From assembly GCA_013146195.2 (NCBI GenBank), contig CM028382.1, positions 61,607,596 through 61,671,595 on the forward strand: 64,000 nucleotides of DNA. Reading direction: 5' to 3'. The DNA is from Codonopsis lanceolata. Taxonomy: Eukaryota; Streptophyta; Magnoliopsida; Asterales; Campanulaceae. Positions 22,546-32,940 of the stretch are shown here, one piece after another (the first letter of the stretch is position 1; each line of letters begins with the position of its first letter). The notes beneath the pieces were generated by a model that saw nothing but the letters and a program-made list of their open reading frames with translations, made no database searches and was not told the origin of the DNA. The position numbers and the translations under genes are program-made.

Positions 22546-22999
22546 AATGTAAGTATATACTTTGGGGTTGAGAGTTTGATTTCTCTAACACAATATATTA
22601 TTTTCTAAATGGAGTAATAAATTCCAGAAACGACATAAGCAAAGCCTCCAACAACATGCTTATATAAGATAGTGTGTTTGAATCAATTCACACACCGATA
22701 AAAGTGAGTGAATTCATGTTTGGTATTAAAAAAATAGATTAAAAAATAACCAATAAAAAAACAAATGTATATGATAAGTTACTAAATATACAATGACTAA
22801 AAGCATACATTATAAATGACTGAAAAACAAAGTAATAGAAAAACTAAACACACAACAACAATTTATAAGTCTAAAAAACGGTAAAGATTAAAATACAAAA
22901 AGAATCCAATAATTAAAAATAAACAAAAAATGAAGAAACTAGCAAATCACTTTAAAAAAAATCATTATCATCACGTGCAACGCACATGAACCCTACTAG

Positions 23000-23650
23000 T
23001 GTAATTAAAGTGTCTGTGATTAATCTTATGATAGCTTTTTGATGATTACATACATGTGTTTGTTGTTGTACTTTTTACTATTTTTTCATATCTTGTTTAT
23101 AAATAAAACTACAGTAGCATGAAAATAAATTGAGCAGGGATGTTATTACCATTTAAGGGCTCTTTTTAATTGTTTGAATATTACTAAATAAAACCTTTTG
23201 AAGTGCCATAATAGCAAGTGTCAAAACAACCAATATAGATTAGCTAATTAGGCGTTTTGAAGCACCTTCATACCAAACCATAGAACAGCCTCTTCAGATT
23301 AGCTATTGAGGTACTTGTAGGTGTCGTTTTAATAGTTTTATTGAGGTATTTGATGGTAGTTAAAATAGTTTGAATTTTCTAAAGTGACACTTGTAAGAGT
23401 CACAATAGTTAACTTTGAACATTTTAAATTACTTTACGGGACACTTGTAAGTGGCACTACATAAAATATATCGAGGCTTTTACACGTGTCTCATAAAGTG
23501 GTAGCTTGTTACATCACTAGAAATAACCTCAATAGTCTTTTGAAGCTTTAAAACAAGTGACACTTTGTGTAAATGCCTCGAGGTTTAAAATGCCTCAATA
23601 TGGTACCTATCGAGGCAATTTTAAGAGCCTCGTTAAACAGAAAATGTTGT
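23000..23650 (+). repeat. CACTA subterminal repeat region
   Basis: Short words recur in direct and inverted form: GAGGTACTT/GAGGTATTT, GACACTTGTAAG, GTGACACTT, CTCGAGG and TGCCTCA. The last 15 bases carry the TIR. No gene is present. Confidence 0.55.
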
Positions 23651-23654
23651 AGTG

Positions 23655-24273
23655 TGCTAGTCGCCCTGATATCATGTAGAATGTTTGCGTTTGTGCTAGG
23701 TACCAAGCCAACCCTAAGGTGTCACATATGAAAGCTCTCAAACGTATCATACGATAAGTGAAAGGCACCACAAATCTAGGGTTGTGGTATACTAGGGAGA
23801 ATTACCAACCTTGTTGGCTTTAATGACTTTGATTGGGCAGGAAGTATTGACAATAGGAAAAGCACCACCGATGGGTGTTTTTATTTGGGAAACAACTTGG
23901 TTTCATGGTATAGTAGAAAACATAATTATGTATCCCTATCGACTATTGAAGTTGAATATGTGGCAGTTGGTAGTTGTTGCACACAACTCTTGTGGATGAA
24001 CCAAATGATCGAGGATTATGGTTTACACAGTGAGGTACTGTATATTAAGATAATTCTAGTGCCATTGATATCTCCAAAATCCTGTTCAACATTCTCGAAC
24101 CAAGCACATCAACATTCGACACCATTTTATTCGTGACTTGGTAGAAAGAGACACTGTTAGCTAGCATAGAACATGTTAGGACAAAAAATCAGCTGGCTGA
24201 CATTTTTACCAAGGCATTAGATTTTGAGGTACTTTCTCGGTTGAGAAGATCTCTTTGTTTGTGTGTCATTTAG
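23655..24273 (+). pseudogene. SIRE-like RT/RNase H fragment
   Basis: Starting directly at the CACTA end, the frames read S-R-P-D-I-M (stop), V-C-V-C-A-R-Y-Q-A-N-P, then N-L-G-L-W-Y-T-R, C-F-Y-L-G-N-N-L-V-S-W, Y-V-A-V-G-S-C-C-T-Q-L-L-W-M, and finally L-A-D-I-F-T-K-A-L with a C-V-I stop. This is the RNase H of a SIRE-like copia, plus strand, closest here to the copy at 1474-1974. Several frameshifts are present. RT and everything upstream are missing or lie beyond the CACTA insertion. Confidence 0.85.
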
Positions 24274-26145
24274 ATTAGTACACTTATTTAAAAAAACATG
24301 TTGCATTTGTAGGTTTGCACCATCTTAGACACTCTTTTATTGACGTCTGTTGATATGTTGTTGACTAACGAGCTCTTTGTCATTTCCGATGTGAGTCAAC
24401 TATCAAATATCTTGTTTATCTCCCGAGTGGCTCGTGCAAAAGAAAAATCTTGTGAAAAGAAAAAGATTCCTTTAAGGGAAAGAGCTACGTTGTGTACAAG
24501 GAATTTTGTCATTCATTTTGGTTTTGTGTTGCATGTACAAGTTACATGTTAACATGGGTTGATCTCATGAAAATGGACTATCCTTGGAAGGGAGTGAAAG
24601 CTACCCATGGCCAACACACAACAATATGAAGTGTTTGAGGGAAAAGAGCTACCTGTGTACAAGGCATGAAAGCCATTCACTTGGGACTGTGATGCACCTA
24701 TGACTTAGGTGTTCTCATGGGTTGATCTCATGAAAAATGGCTATCCTTGGAAAAGTGTGTATGCTACCCACTGGTCAAGTATGTGTGTGCTAAAAGGGTG
24801 TAGTCCCTAATCAAGAAATTTTTTTGTTGGGAGAAAAGATTTTTGACCCATTGAATTTGTTTTGGTCAATGAGCTTCTCGATGTTATAACAATAACAAAC
24901 ACATTGAGTGTTTTTTATTCTTATCACTTGTCTGCATTTTTCTTTTGATACGATCATACTTTTAGGCATACTATAGTAGGGCATGCATTCTTGGTAAGAC
25001 TGTATCCATCTTATTCTCTTGTCCTAATGTGATTTTTGTGCAAACTATAACCAATCTCTCCATGTTAAAAAATGCAATGTTGTTGAGGGTTGTTTTGCAG
25101 GGTTTGGGCCTGTGTTTGAGACTTGAAAAATGACTGATTGAGGCATGCAAAACTAGGGTTTATCGAGATATTATGGTAAAAATACTCTATTGCGTTTTCC
25201 TTAATTATATCTTGATTATTTTTGGTAAGTCCTATTCTTTTGTGGTAAGTTTTAAGAGACCAAAATCTCTTTGCTTTTTTGTTTCCTATTATCAAGAAAC
25301 CTTGTCCAAAGGGGACTCCATTGGCTATGTACTATATAAAGGGGTTGTAGTTGAGTTTATGTTAACTCCTCTTGCTTGTGGCCGTTGTTTGTGATTAAAC
25401 ATCTTCCTAATTATTTTTCTCTAAACAACTAACCCTTCCTTTTGGGTCATGGTTAAATATTACATAGGATTGGACTCAGGTACTTGCTCTCTTAAGGACT
25501 CGCTGCCTCATCTTCTTTTTCTTCGCCCTCAAGTCCTAGGTTTATCTCTCCATACCAATTCTCCTCTCTACAATCACCTTCCTCAAGTATATCCATGTTC
25601 TGTCTAGCCTCCTCCAGCTCCGACATATCCGGTTGTTGCTCCTCAAACATGTTCTTTTCTGTTTCATCTCTTGCTCCGGCAAATGTACCAAGCAATGTGA
25701 CTCTCAATGTTGCAACATCTGATCCCTCATCTCGTGCAACATTAGGTCCTCCATTTACTGGCCTGTATCATCCTGCACCCACTCCATCTGATACTGACAT
25801 GGTGCCCATTTCCATTGCGTTTATGAAGTCTCAACATCAGTTCTTTGAATCCTAATTGTCTTATTAATAATATATACAGGATTATCATATACAATGGTTA
25901 GCGGCTCATGCACCTCTCTCCAATTCTGGTCAAAGGGGGGAGTAGATGAAGAGGGAGTTGTTTCTTCCACTTCCAGTGAAGAGGTTGCCGAACTTATTAA
26001 ACAAATTTTTTTGTTAAAATGGTAAACTTATTAAACTTGTGGTTTTGATGTTCTTAAACTGTTTTGAATGTTATGCATTGCTGTATTAAGGGGGAGATCT
26101 TTACAGGTTTATGATAAATTGCTTTGACCAGAAAGGCACAACAAT
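24274..26145 (+). other. 3' non-pol region of the SIRE-like element
   Basis: Between RNase H and the 3' LTR lies 1.9 kb. From 24470 to 24800 three imperfect copies of a block with GGGTTGATCTCATGAAAA, CCTTGGAA and GCTACCCA occur; the same block is in the SIRE copy at about 1020-1300. A TATA-like box (CTATATAAAGG, about 25333) and T/C-rich sequence precede an ATG at 25449. A frame at 25595-25855 (L-A-S-S-S-S-D-I-S-G, then P-S-S-R-A-T-L-G-P-P-F) may be a remnant of ORF3, the envelope-like ORF of SIRE elements, but similarity cannot be proven by eye. Confidence 0.5.
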
Positions 26146-26840
26146 GGGGGAGATTGTAAGAGCATGTTTTAACACATGTTTAATGCATATGTTATTATGC
26201 TCTTTCTAGGAAATTTCCTAGCTTTGTTTCCTTCTTTACATGACTGTCTATTGATTGATTAATTGATTGTTGTTGCCTTTCTTAGCAATCTTGATCAAGT
26301 TTGAATTATTTATGGAATGATTTATTTGACTAACAAATTAACCTTTCCATGTTTAGTTCCTTCCTTATTTGCCTTGCAGGTCTGGACGTGTCTTGGGGCT
26401 GTATAAAAGGGAGACTCAGCAGTCAATAAGGATTACGCTTTGTGAAAGAATTTTAGAGAGAGAGAGAGAGAGAGAGATTGTGTAGCTGGAACTGCCGATA
26501 TGCCTTGGAATGTTACAACATTGCGAATCACATTGACCGGCTGCTTTCCAGATTTCGTGTTTTTGCTAACTGATCTGTTTATATCTTTGTTTCTGTGAAC
26601 ACCTATGCTAGACTGACCATATCAAATTATGTTAGGAGATTTTTGTTTGATTTTCACGTAGTATTAGTTTTCATAATTGTAAGCTTTACAATTGTTTCCT
26701 ATAGTGAAAGTTTTTGGCCATATTGGCTTGTCTACAAGTATTACTTGTAGACCTGAACCAAAGACTTTGTCTCTTCACTCTGTTACTTTTGCTCTCTTAT
26801 TTCCGCTGCTTATTTAGTGAATGTGTTTGTGAATGTTGCA

Positions 26841-27188
26841 CCAACAAGCTCTAGCTCAACTGGTACTGCTCACTTCTCCTAACACAGAGGTCGGGTGTTC
26901 AAGTCTCACTAGAGACACCCTGGACTTTACAATTCTCAATAAAGAGGTCGGGTGTTCAAGCCTTTTCAAAGGAATCGTTGTTGTTCAAGTCTTACCCAAA
27001 GGCCCCATTTAGTTACTCACTTATCTTAACAGAGAGGTCGAGTGTTCAAGTCCTACCAGAGGCACCCCGGTACTTCACTACTCTCAACCGAGAGGTCGGG
27101 TGTTCAAAGCCTCACCAGAGGCACCATTTGTTCGAGCCACACCAAATGCATCATATATACATACATACATACATATACATATATATAT

Positions 27189-27265
<77 letters not shown>

Positions 27266-27337
27266 TTACAATAATAAAAAATAAGGGTTGGGGTACAGTC
27301 TATGTCCCCCCAACCTTTAAAAAAAACTCTAAAAAAA
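26841..27337 (+). mobile_element. tRNA-derived SINE with multiplied box B units
   Basis: A perfect 18-bp duplication GTGTTTGTGAATGTTGCA flanks the insert (26823-26840, 27338-27355), the mark of LINE-mediated retroposition. The head has box A (TAGCTCAACTGG, 26852-26863) and a box B-like GTGTTCAAGTC (26895-26905). The unit AGAGGTCGGGTGTTCAAG occurs four times (26886, 26943, 27033, 27091). Then come a (TA)n stretch (27163-27262) and a 3' end with A-runs. Pol III transcription from boxes A and B is inferred. The insert splits a copia LTR. Confidence 0.85.
27163..27262. repeat. (TA)n microsatellite inside the SINE
   Basis: ACAT and AT units followed by an almost pure (TA)n array. It makes spurious Ile/Tyr frames on both strands. 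Confidence 0.95.
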
Positions 27338-27398
27338 GTGTTTGTGAATGTTGCAATATTTTGTACAACATTCTGAGATACATTTTGTGCAACATTCA

Positions 27399-27724
27399 CT
27401 ATTTTTCTATTTTTAGTCTGAGAACTCGAGCTACAATTCTTTCATGCATAATGATTGTAATTATACTCCTACTTGGCACTTGAACTTTCTAGCTGTGTAA
27501 TAGCTGAAGGATACTATGAAACCCATGAAGTATGAGAAAGCTATTTAAATATAAAAGTGGAGGAAAGAAATCAAATTTGTTCACAAATATTAATTTCTTA
27601 ACAATGGTTAGTCCTAAAAAGAGAACATGGCATGTTTCTAATTATTTCAGATTTTTAGAATATCTAGTCGTTATAAGCGGAAACAAAAATCGGGTCATGC
27701 TGTTTTGGATTCCAAGAACAATTT
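27399..27724. other. unassigned spacer between two retroelements
   Basis: AT-rich, no gene, repeat or RNA recognised. It ends with the AATTT target duplication of the TRIM (27720-27724). Confidence 0.5.
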
Positions 27725-28411
27725 TGTAATACCCCATCCCACATCGGGTAGATGTGGAAATTGTGTTCGATTTATAAGGTGGCCACACACTACCTCTGGG
27801 CACCAATATCATCCATGGACTTTTGGGTTGGCTTGTGGTGGGCCTAATGACCCAAGGTACTGCGTGCTCAGTGGGCCAATGTGTGGGCTACGCATAGCGG
27901 ACCGAGCTTTCGGGCTCGGGGCATTACAAATGGTATCGGAGTGGGTCCCATGCGGAAATGTGGGAACAAAGTGTTGTGCAGACCCAAGTGTTACACCGCA
28001 GAAGGTGGGAGCCACCTCTTGATCCCTATACGAGCCACCTCTTGAATCCTGTATCACTCGGGGTACGATTAGCCTTTGACGAAGACGTCAAGGATTTGAG
28101 TGGGGGAGATTGTAATACCCCATCTCACATCGGGTTGGTGTGGGAATTGTGTTCGGTTTATAAGATGGCGACACACTACCTCTGGGCACCAATTGTAAAG
28201 AAGAAGAATGGTGATAGAATTTGAATTGTATTCACACACAAAAGACTGATACAAGTACACGTATATATGGAGATACATAGTATCATCTATTCTAGGAAAG
28301 ATACATATTACATATTTAGCTTTGTCAATTACATAAATTAAGGATCTTAATTTTGTTCACCAAGTCTGCTAGCTTGATTTATAGTCTTCATATTCGGTAT
28401 TGGTTTTATCA

Positions 28412-29900
28412 TGCCCTCGCAAGATGGACGGCCGTCGGGCAAGGCCAATCTTGGACTGAAGAAACTAAAACCGTTGACGAGGTAGATGTTTGGTGAGAGT
28501 GTCTGCAAGCTGGTCCGGGGAAGAGGCATGAGCAACACGAAGCAAACCATGTTGAACCTGCTCTCGAATGAAATGGTAGTCAAGGGCCACATGTTTCATT
28601 CGAGAATGGAATATGGGATTGGCGCAGAGATTGGTTACACCATTATTGTCACAATAAATGACTGGCGGAGATAGAATGGAGACCTGCAGTTCAGTGAGTA
28701 AAGAGCATAGTCAGCGAAGTTCAGTAGAAGTGGCAGCCACAGATCGAGCTTCGGTGGAGGAGCGGGCAACTGTCCGTTGCTTTTTTGAGCTCCATGAGAT
28801 GAGATTGCGACCAAGATAGATAAGATAAGCTGAGGTGGAGGTGTAATCATCTTTGTTACCGACCCAATCTGCGTCGGAGAAAGCATGAAGAGCCGAGGTA
28901 GAATTGCGATGCAAAGTGAGTCTGTGATCCAGTGTGCCACATAGGTAACGAAGAAGACATTTTGCTGCCTGCCAGTGCTCAGTTGTGGGTTGATTCATGA
29001 ATTGGGATAGTTTGTTTATAGTATAGGCAATATCGGGATGGGTTAGGGAGAGGTATTGAAGACTGCCTACAAGGGTTCAATACTCTGTGGGATTAGGGAT
29101 TGGAGAGCCGGATTTGAGAGTGAGAGGCGATGTGGTGGCTAGTGGGGTACGAACTAAATTTGTAGTAGTCATTTTGAATTTCTCAAGTAAATCAATAGCA
29201 TACTTTCGCTGATAAAGGAACAAACCATTAGCATGTTGGACAGCGTCGGTGTTACTTCTTGTGACAATAATATCATCCACATAGATTAAAAGATAATAAT
29301 GGAGCTGGTACCATAGAATATGAAAAGAGAGGTATCGACCACCGAGTTCACAAACCCAGTTGTGAGCAAGAAATTACAGAGCTCATTATACCAGGCACGA
29401 GGGGCCTGTTTGAGGCCGTAAATTGCTTTTCTGAGCTTGCAAACATGAGAGGGATAATCTTTGTCGATGAACCCCAGGGGTTGTTGCATAAAGACCTTTT
29501 CATTTAATGTGCCTTGAAGGAAGGCGTTATTAACATCGATTTGACGGAGAGACCAATTCTGGGCCACCGCGAGACTAAGTACCAAACGGATAGTGGTCAA
29601 CTTAACAACCGAGCTGTAAGTGTCATGAAAGTCAATCCTGGGGCGTTGGTGAAAGCCCTTCGTGACAAGGTGAGCCTTGTGCTTGTCGATAGTGCCATTA
29701 GGGAGATATATGGTATGAAATACTCATTTGCACCCAACGATATTTTTATTAGGTGTAGGAAGAACCAATTCCCATGTGCCATTGTGAACTAAGGCATAAA
29801 ATTCAGATGAGAGGGCCTGACGCCAATGGGGGTGCTTGAGAGCCTGAGTTACAATTGTGGGTTCATAAGGCGCTGCTTGGGGATGGAGTTGGGCCGTGAG
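28412..29900 (-). pseudogene. Ale copia reverse transcriptase and RNase H, internal deletion
   Basis: RT motifs: I-D-V-N-N-A-F-L-Q-G, V-F-M-Q-Q-P-L-G-F, Y-G-L-K-Q-A-P-R-A-W-Y, then the catalytic Y-V-D-D at about 29285-29270. Right after D-D-I-I-V-T-R-S-N-T the sequence jumps to G-L-F-L-Y-Q-R-K-Y-A; about 40 residues normally present (including the L-G-x-L-x-Y-F-L-G-I motif) are missing. RNase H follows with S-D-A-D-W-V-G, Y-L-I-Y-L-G and S-W-S-S-K-K-Q (28998-28711), and its C-terminal half continues to about 28415 in shifted frames. The copy cannot code for an active enzyme. Confidence 0.85.
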
Positions 29901-29929
29901 ATTGAGCTTTGTGACAGGCTTATGGATGT

Positions 29930-31440
29930 TGTGTTAGGATCTGGTGGTGATGGTGCGTGGTAGTGCTGGATTGTTGGTAACGGGTGGTGCAGGTTCAGAT
30001 AATTCTGGAGTTGGTGAGGGTGGAGTGGCGGAAGATGGGGAAGGAGGTGATGGCGGGTTGGGGCTAGGGAGATGAGTTGAAGAGGGAGTGATGTACGAAG
30101 TGGGCAGATTTAAGATGGAGGAAGTGGCAAAGGGAAAAACATTTTCAACAAACTTAACGTGACGAGAGGTGTAGATACGGGAAGTGGACTTGTCAAGACA
30201 TAAATAAGCACTTTGGGTTAGAGAATAGCCAATGAAAACACATGGAGAGGAGCGGGGTGCAAGTTTGTGTGGCGAATACGGCTTGAGCCAAGGATAACAT
30301 AAGCATCTAAAGCTAAGAAGTTTAGAATAGTTGGGTGTGGTGTCAAAAAGTTTGTGATATGGTGAACGTAAGTGAAGGGTCGGCGTAGGGAGACGATTGA
30401 TGAGGTAGACTGCCATGGAGAAGGCATGAGAGCAATAAACTAATGGTATGGAGGCATGAGACATAAGGGATAGTCCGGTTTCGACGATGTGTCGATGACG
30501 GCGTTCCAAGTAACCATTGTGCTCGGGGGTGTGCGGGGGAGATGTGAGGTAGGAAATGCCATGATTATCAAGAAATTTATCTACAACATCATACTCCCCG
30601 CCATTATCAGAGTAAAGTGTAAGAATTTTATGGTGGAAGTGATTTTCAACTAGAGATTTGAAGCGAGAAAAAATATCACGCACATCCGATTTCCATTTAA
30701 GAGGATAAAACCACGTGTATTTGGTGAAGTGGTCCACAAAAATAACGCATTATTTATAACCCTCTATTCAATAAAGAGGAGAAGTCCAAACATCAGAGAA
30801 AATAATTTCAAGAGGAGAGGAGGAGGAAAGAGTAGAAACGGAAAAAGGCAACTTGTGGCTTTTATTGCAATGACATGAGTTACACAAAAAAAATTGTGAC
30901 ATTATTATCGGAACAAGCTAAATTAAAGGAGGACACAATGTGTTTAAAAATGACTATTGAAGGATGCCCAAGGTGGTGGTGCCATGCGGACGAGTTGGTT
31001 TTAATGCTTGAGAAGGCAATGAGCGGAGACTTGAGATGTGGAGTGGTTGTTGGTCACTCATAGACGCCATCCCTAGTTGGACCCTGAAAAAGAATTGCCC
31101 TCGTACGAAGGTCCTTCACAGAAAAGGTAGATGGTGAGAATTCAACAGAAGTATTATTGGTACTACAAAACTGAGAGATGGAAATAAGGTTCTTTTGCAT
31201 CGAAGGAACACATAAAACATTTGATAACTTAAAGGACTGAGAGGGAGTAGAGAGAGAGAGATAGAGCCTGTGTGAGAGATTGGAAGTCCCATACCATTAC
31301 CAGTGACAATATCATCAGAACCATCATAGGGGGTGTGAAAGGCTAGATTATGTAAATTAGTGGTGACATGATGACTAGCGCCACTATCAAGGAGCCAGTT
31401 GGTATTGCTAGTGGTAGGGGCGGTAGCTATATGAGCACGG
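29930..31440 (-). pseudogene. Ale copia protease and integrase
   Basis: The protease motif D-T-G-A-S-H-H-V-T reads near 31390 in a broken frame, followed by the usual L-S-N-V-L-C-V-P-S-M-Q-K-N-L-I-S-I-S-Q-F. The GAG-pre-integrase zinc region (W-H-H-H-L-G-H-P, then C-x-x-C) is at about 30980-30880. The 267-codon integrase frame (30737-29934) has F-V-D-H-F-T-K-Y-T-W, the second catalytic Asp in L-Y-S-D-N-G-G-E-Y and the third residue in P-E-H-N-G-Y-L-E-R-R-H. It ends in a Pro/Ser-rich linker. Stops separate the integrase from its neighbours. Confidence 0.85.
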
Positions 31441-31529
31441 GGCTTAGAAAATGAAGATTGCCAGAGAGTGGATGGATGGGGCTGCCAAGGGTTTGAGGAA
31501 CGAGATGGTGGTTTAAGGTGGGGTTGAGA

Positions 31530-32411
31530 CTAGGTGAATTGAGGACAGTGAGCGATGACATGACCCTTGATGTTGCACCATTGGCAGTGACCAAGAAATG
31601 GACGAGATGAGTGTGGAGCAGATTGGGTGGAGTGTTGGACACCCGGGTGGGGTTTTGGACTGAAGGATGGGCCACGAGAAGAGTTGGAGGTAGTGTTTGG
31701 TTTGTTGTAGCGGCTGTTGGTGGGATTGGCTGTCGCTGGGAATGGGGAGGAGTTTCCTTTAGGACGAAGAGCAAGTTCCTTGTTGATGAGATTTTCATGA
31801 AACTCATCAAAAGAGATGGGGTTATCCCGAGCATTGATAGTATCGATGATGGATTGGTATTCATCACCGAGTCCGTCAAGGATGATTTCGATGAGGTCCT
31901 CGTTATCAATTGGTTTGCCAAGAATTGCTAGTTCATCGAAGCGGGACTTTATAGATTGCATGCATTCGGTGACAGATTGGGTGCCCTTGGTGAGTTGCTT
32001 GAGTTGATCTTTAATCTGTTTGATGTGTCTGCGGGAGGGTTTGGCATAGGTGTTGGCGAGGACCTCCCACAGTTCTTGACATGTTGTTGATTGAGTGATG
32101 AGCGAAACAATGGTTGGGGAGAGGGTTCCAACGAGGGCTCCAAAGATCAGTTTATCTTGACGAACCAACGTGGTGTATTCGGGATTGGACTCTTCTTGAT
32201 TGTTTTTGGTAATCTTTTCGGGTGGAACAGGGTGAGAGCCATTCACAAATTTATGTAAGTTATAGCCAATTAAGATAGCTTGAATCTGGGTTTTCCAAGA
32301 AAGGTAGTTTATGGAGGTTAGTTTAATGTAATTATGGAATGAAACCATGATGAGTGACTTGGTGGGTTCATGGGTATTAGGAATAATTATTTGAGTTTCT
32401 TGGATTGTCAT
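31530..32411 (-). CDS. Ale copia gag with CCHC zinc knuckle
   Basis: The frame is open far upstream (to 32579), but the likely start is the methionine at 32411 (M-T-I-Q-E-T-Q), just inside the primer-binding site. About 293 residues follow to the stop. Visible are the N-terminal motif L-S-W-K-T-Q-I-Q-A, the UBN2-type gag core (L-W-E-V-L-A-N-T-Y, then E-Y-Q-S-I-I-D-T-I-N-A-R) and a CCHC knuckle C-Q-W-C-N-I-K-G-H-V-I-A-H-C near the C-terminus. A stop directly after C-P-Q-F-T ends it; in Ale elements gag and pol are normally one frame, so this stop is probably a mutation. Role: particle assembly and RNA packaging. Confidence 0.85.
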   Translation of the reverse strand: MTIQETQIIIPNTHEPTKSLIMVSFHNYIKLTSINYLSWKTQIQAILIGYNLHKFVNGSHPVPPEKITKNNQEESNPEYTTLVRQDKLIFGALVGTLSPTIVSLITQSTTCQELWEVLANTYAKPSRRHIKQIKDQLKQLTKGTQSVTECMQSIKSRFDELAILGKPIDNEDLIEIILDGLGDEYQSIIDTINARDNPISFDEFHENLINKELALRPKGNSSPFPATANPTNSRYNKPNTTSNSSRGPSFSPKPHPGVQHSTQSAPHSSRPFLGHCQWCNIKGHVIAHCPQFT

Positions 32412-32828
32412 TGGAATGAGTACAAGAAGAAGCAGGAGAGGGGAAGGGTATGTATTAGAGGTGTAGGATTGAGGGCTCTCATACCATGTAAAGAAGAAGA
32501 ATGGCGATAGAATTTGAATTGTATTCACACACACAAGACTGATACAATTGCATGTATATATGGAGATACATAGTATCATCTATTCTAGGAAAGATACATA
32601 TTACATATTTAGCTTTGTCAATTACATAAATTAAGGATCTCAATCTTGTCCACCAAGTCTGCTAGCTTGATTTATGGTCTTCAGATTCGGTATTGGTTCT
32701 ATCACCAACATCATTCATGGACTTTTGGGTCGGCATAGTGTGCTTAATGACCCAAGGTGCTGCGTGCTCAGTAGGCCAGTGTGTGGGCTACACGTAGCAG
32801 ATCGGGATTTCGAGCTCGGGGCATTACA

Positions 32829-32940
32829 AATTTGCTTTAAAGACATTTTAAAATAAGAATTGGAAGTGTAGTAAGTATTGAATTGAATTCTTAAAATGGA
32901 AAGTTTATGAAAAGTTAATGAATTAGAACAATATATATCA
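32829..32940. other. short spacer between TRIM and Tekay element
   Basis: AT-rich; begins with the TRIM duplication AATTT. Nothing else recognised. Confidence 0.5.

Larger units (their letters stand above)
18019..22999 (+). mobile_element. non-autonomous Helitron, 4,981 bp
   Basis: The left end is TCTCTCTATCTATAAAAG, preceded by A; the right end is CTAG, followed by T, with an imperfect hairpin just inside (ACGTGC AAC GCACAT, 22975-22989). A 5' TC, 3' CTRR with hairpin 7-8 bp before the end, and insertion between A and T without target duplication are the standard Helitron marks. No Rep/helicase gene is present, so it depends on another element. It contains a MULE-like element (19977-21468), a second inverted-repeat element (21783-22545) and duplicated AT-rich segments. 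It is inserted in the CACTA remnant. Confidence 0.75.
17490..23654 (+). mobile_element. 3' portion of a CACTA transposon, split by a Helitron
   Basis: The right end at 23654 is GAAAATGTTGTAGTG, the reverse complement of the CACTACAA terminus of CACTA elements. Upstream (23200-23640) short subterminal words recur in both directions (AGTGACACTT, CTTGTAAGTG, CGAGGC). The transposase fragment at 17502-17780 is of CACTA type. A Helitron at 18019-22999 separates the two parts. The left end was not found. The element is inserted in a SIRE-like pol region, which resumes at 23655. Confidence 0.6.
26146..27398 (+). mobile_element. 3' LTR of the SIRE-like element with polypurine tract
   Basis: The polypurine tract GGGGGAGAT (26146-26154) is followed directly by TGTAAGAGCATG (26155), the LTR start. 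The LTR has a TATA box (CTGTATAAAAGG near 26400), a (GA)n tract at 26455-26477 and, judged by its CA end, stops near 27398. Minus the SINE and one target duplication copy the LTR would be about 729 bp, similar to the 797 bp of the LTR at 14638. The right end is inferred, as no partner LTR or target duplication was found. Confidence 0.7.
28194..32704 (-). mobile_element. Ty1/copia element of Ale type, full length 4,511 bp
   Basis: Two 218-bp LTRs (28194-28411 and 32487-32704), TGTAAAGAAGAAG ... CTATCA, are very similar. The flanking 5 bp are CCAAT (28189-28193) and CCAAC (32705-32709), a duplication with one change. Next to the right LTR the minus strand reads TGGTATGAGAGCC (32474-32486), a tRNA-Met primer-binding site with one change. 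Short LTRs, total size and protein motifs fit the Ale/Retrofit lineage. Gag, protease, integrase, RT and RNase H follow in copia order, with a few stops and a deletion in RT. It is a young but defective copy, inserted in the right LTR of a TRIM. Confidence 0.9.
27725..32828 (+). mobile_element. TRIM retrotransposon, right LTR split by Ale copia
   Basis: The left LTR is 27725-27928 (204 bp, TGTAATACCCC ... GGGGCATTACA). The primer-binding site TGGTATCGGAG (27931-27941) follows, then about 170 bp of noncoding interior, a polypurine tract GAGTGGGGGAGAT (28098-28110) and the right LTR, whose first 83 bp are at 28111-28193 and whose remainder is at 32705-32828. The AATTT duplication at 27720-27724 and 32829-32833 is perfect. 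LTRs plus an interior too short for genes define a terminal-repeat retrotransposon in miniature, which is mobilised in trans. No 5S rRNA-like sequence was seen, so it is not Cassandra. Confidence 0.9.

Noticed and set aside
23513..23654. Separate small CACTA MITE starting at CACTAG (23513)
   Set aside because: The left end does not match the right TIR beyond CACTA, and no duplication was found; the right end better belongs to the larger CACTA remnant.
26841..26940. Possible tRNA gene
   Set aside because: Box A and B are present, but the cloverleaf is not conserved and the 18-bp duplication plus A-rich end show a SINE.
14638..27398. One single SIRE element with both LTRs
   Set aside because: LTRs at 14638 and 26155 share layout but not clear sequence identity, so I keep them as separate elements.
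27042..27399. Overlapping Ile/Tyr-rich frames on both strands
   Set aside because: They are translations of the (TA)n microsatellite inside the SINE.
27725..28194. Cassandra-type TRIM
   Set aside because: No 5S rRNA promoter-like sequence in the LTR.
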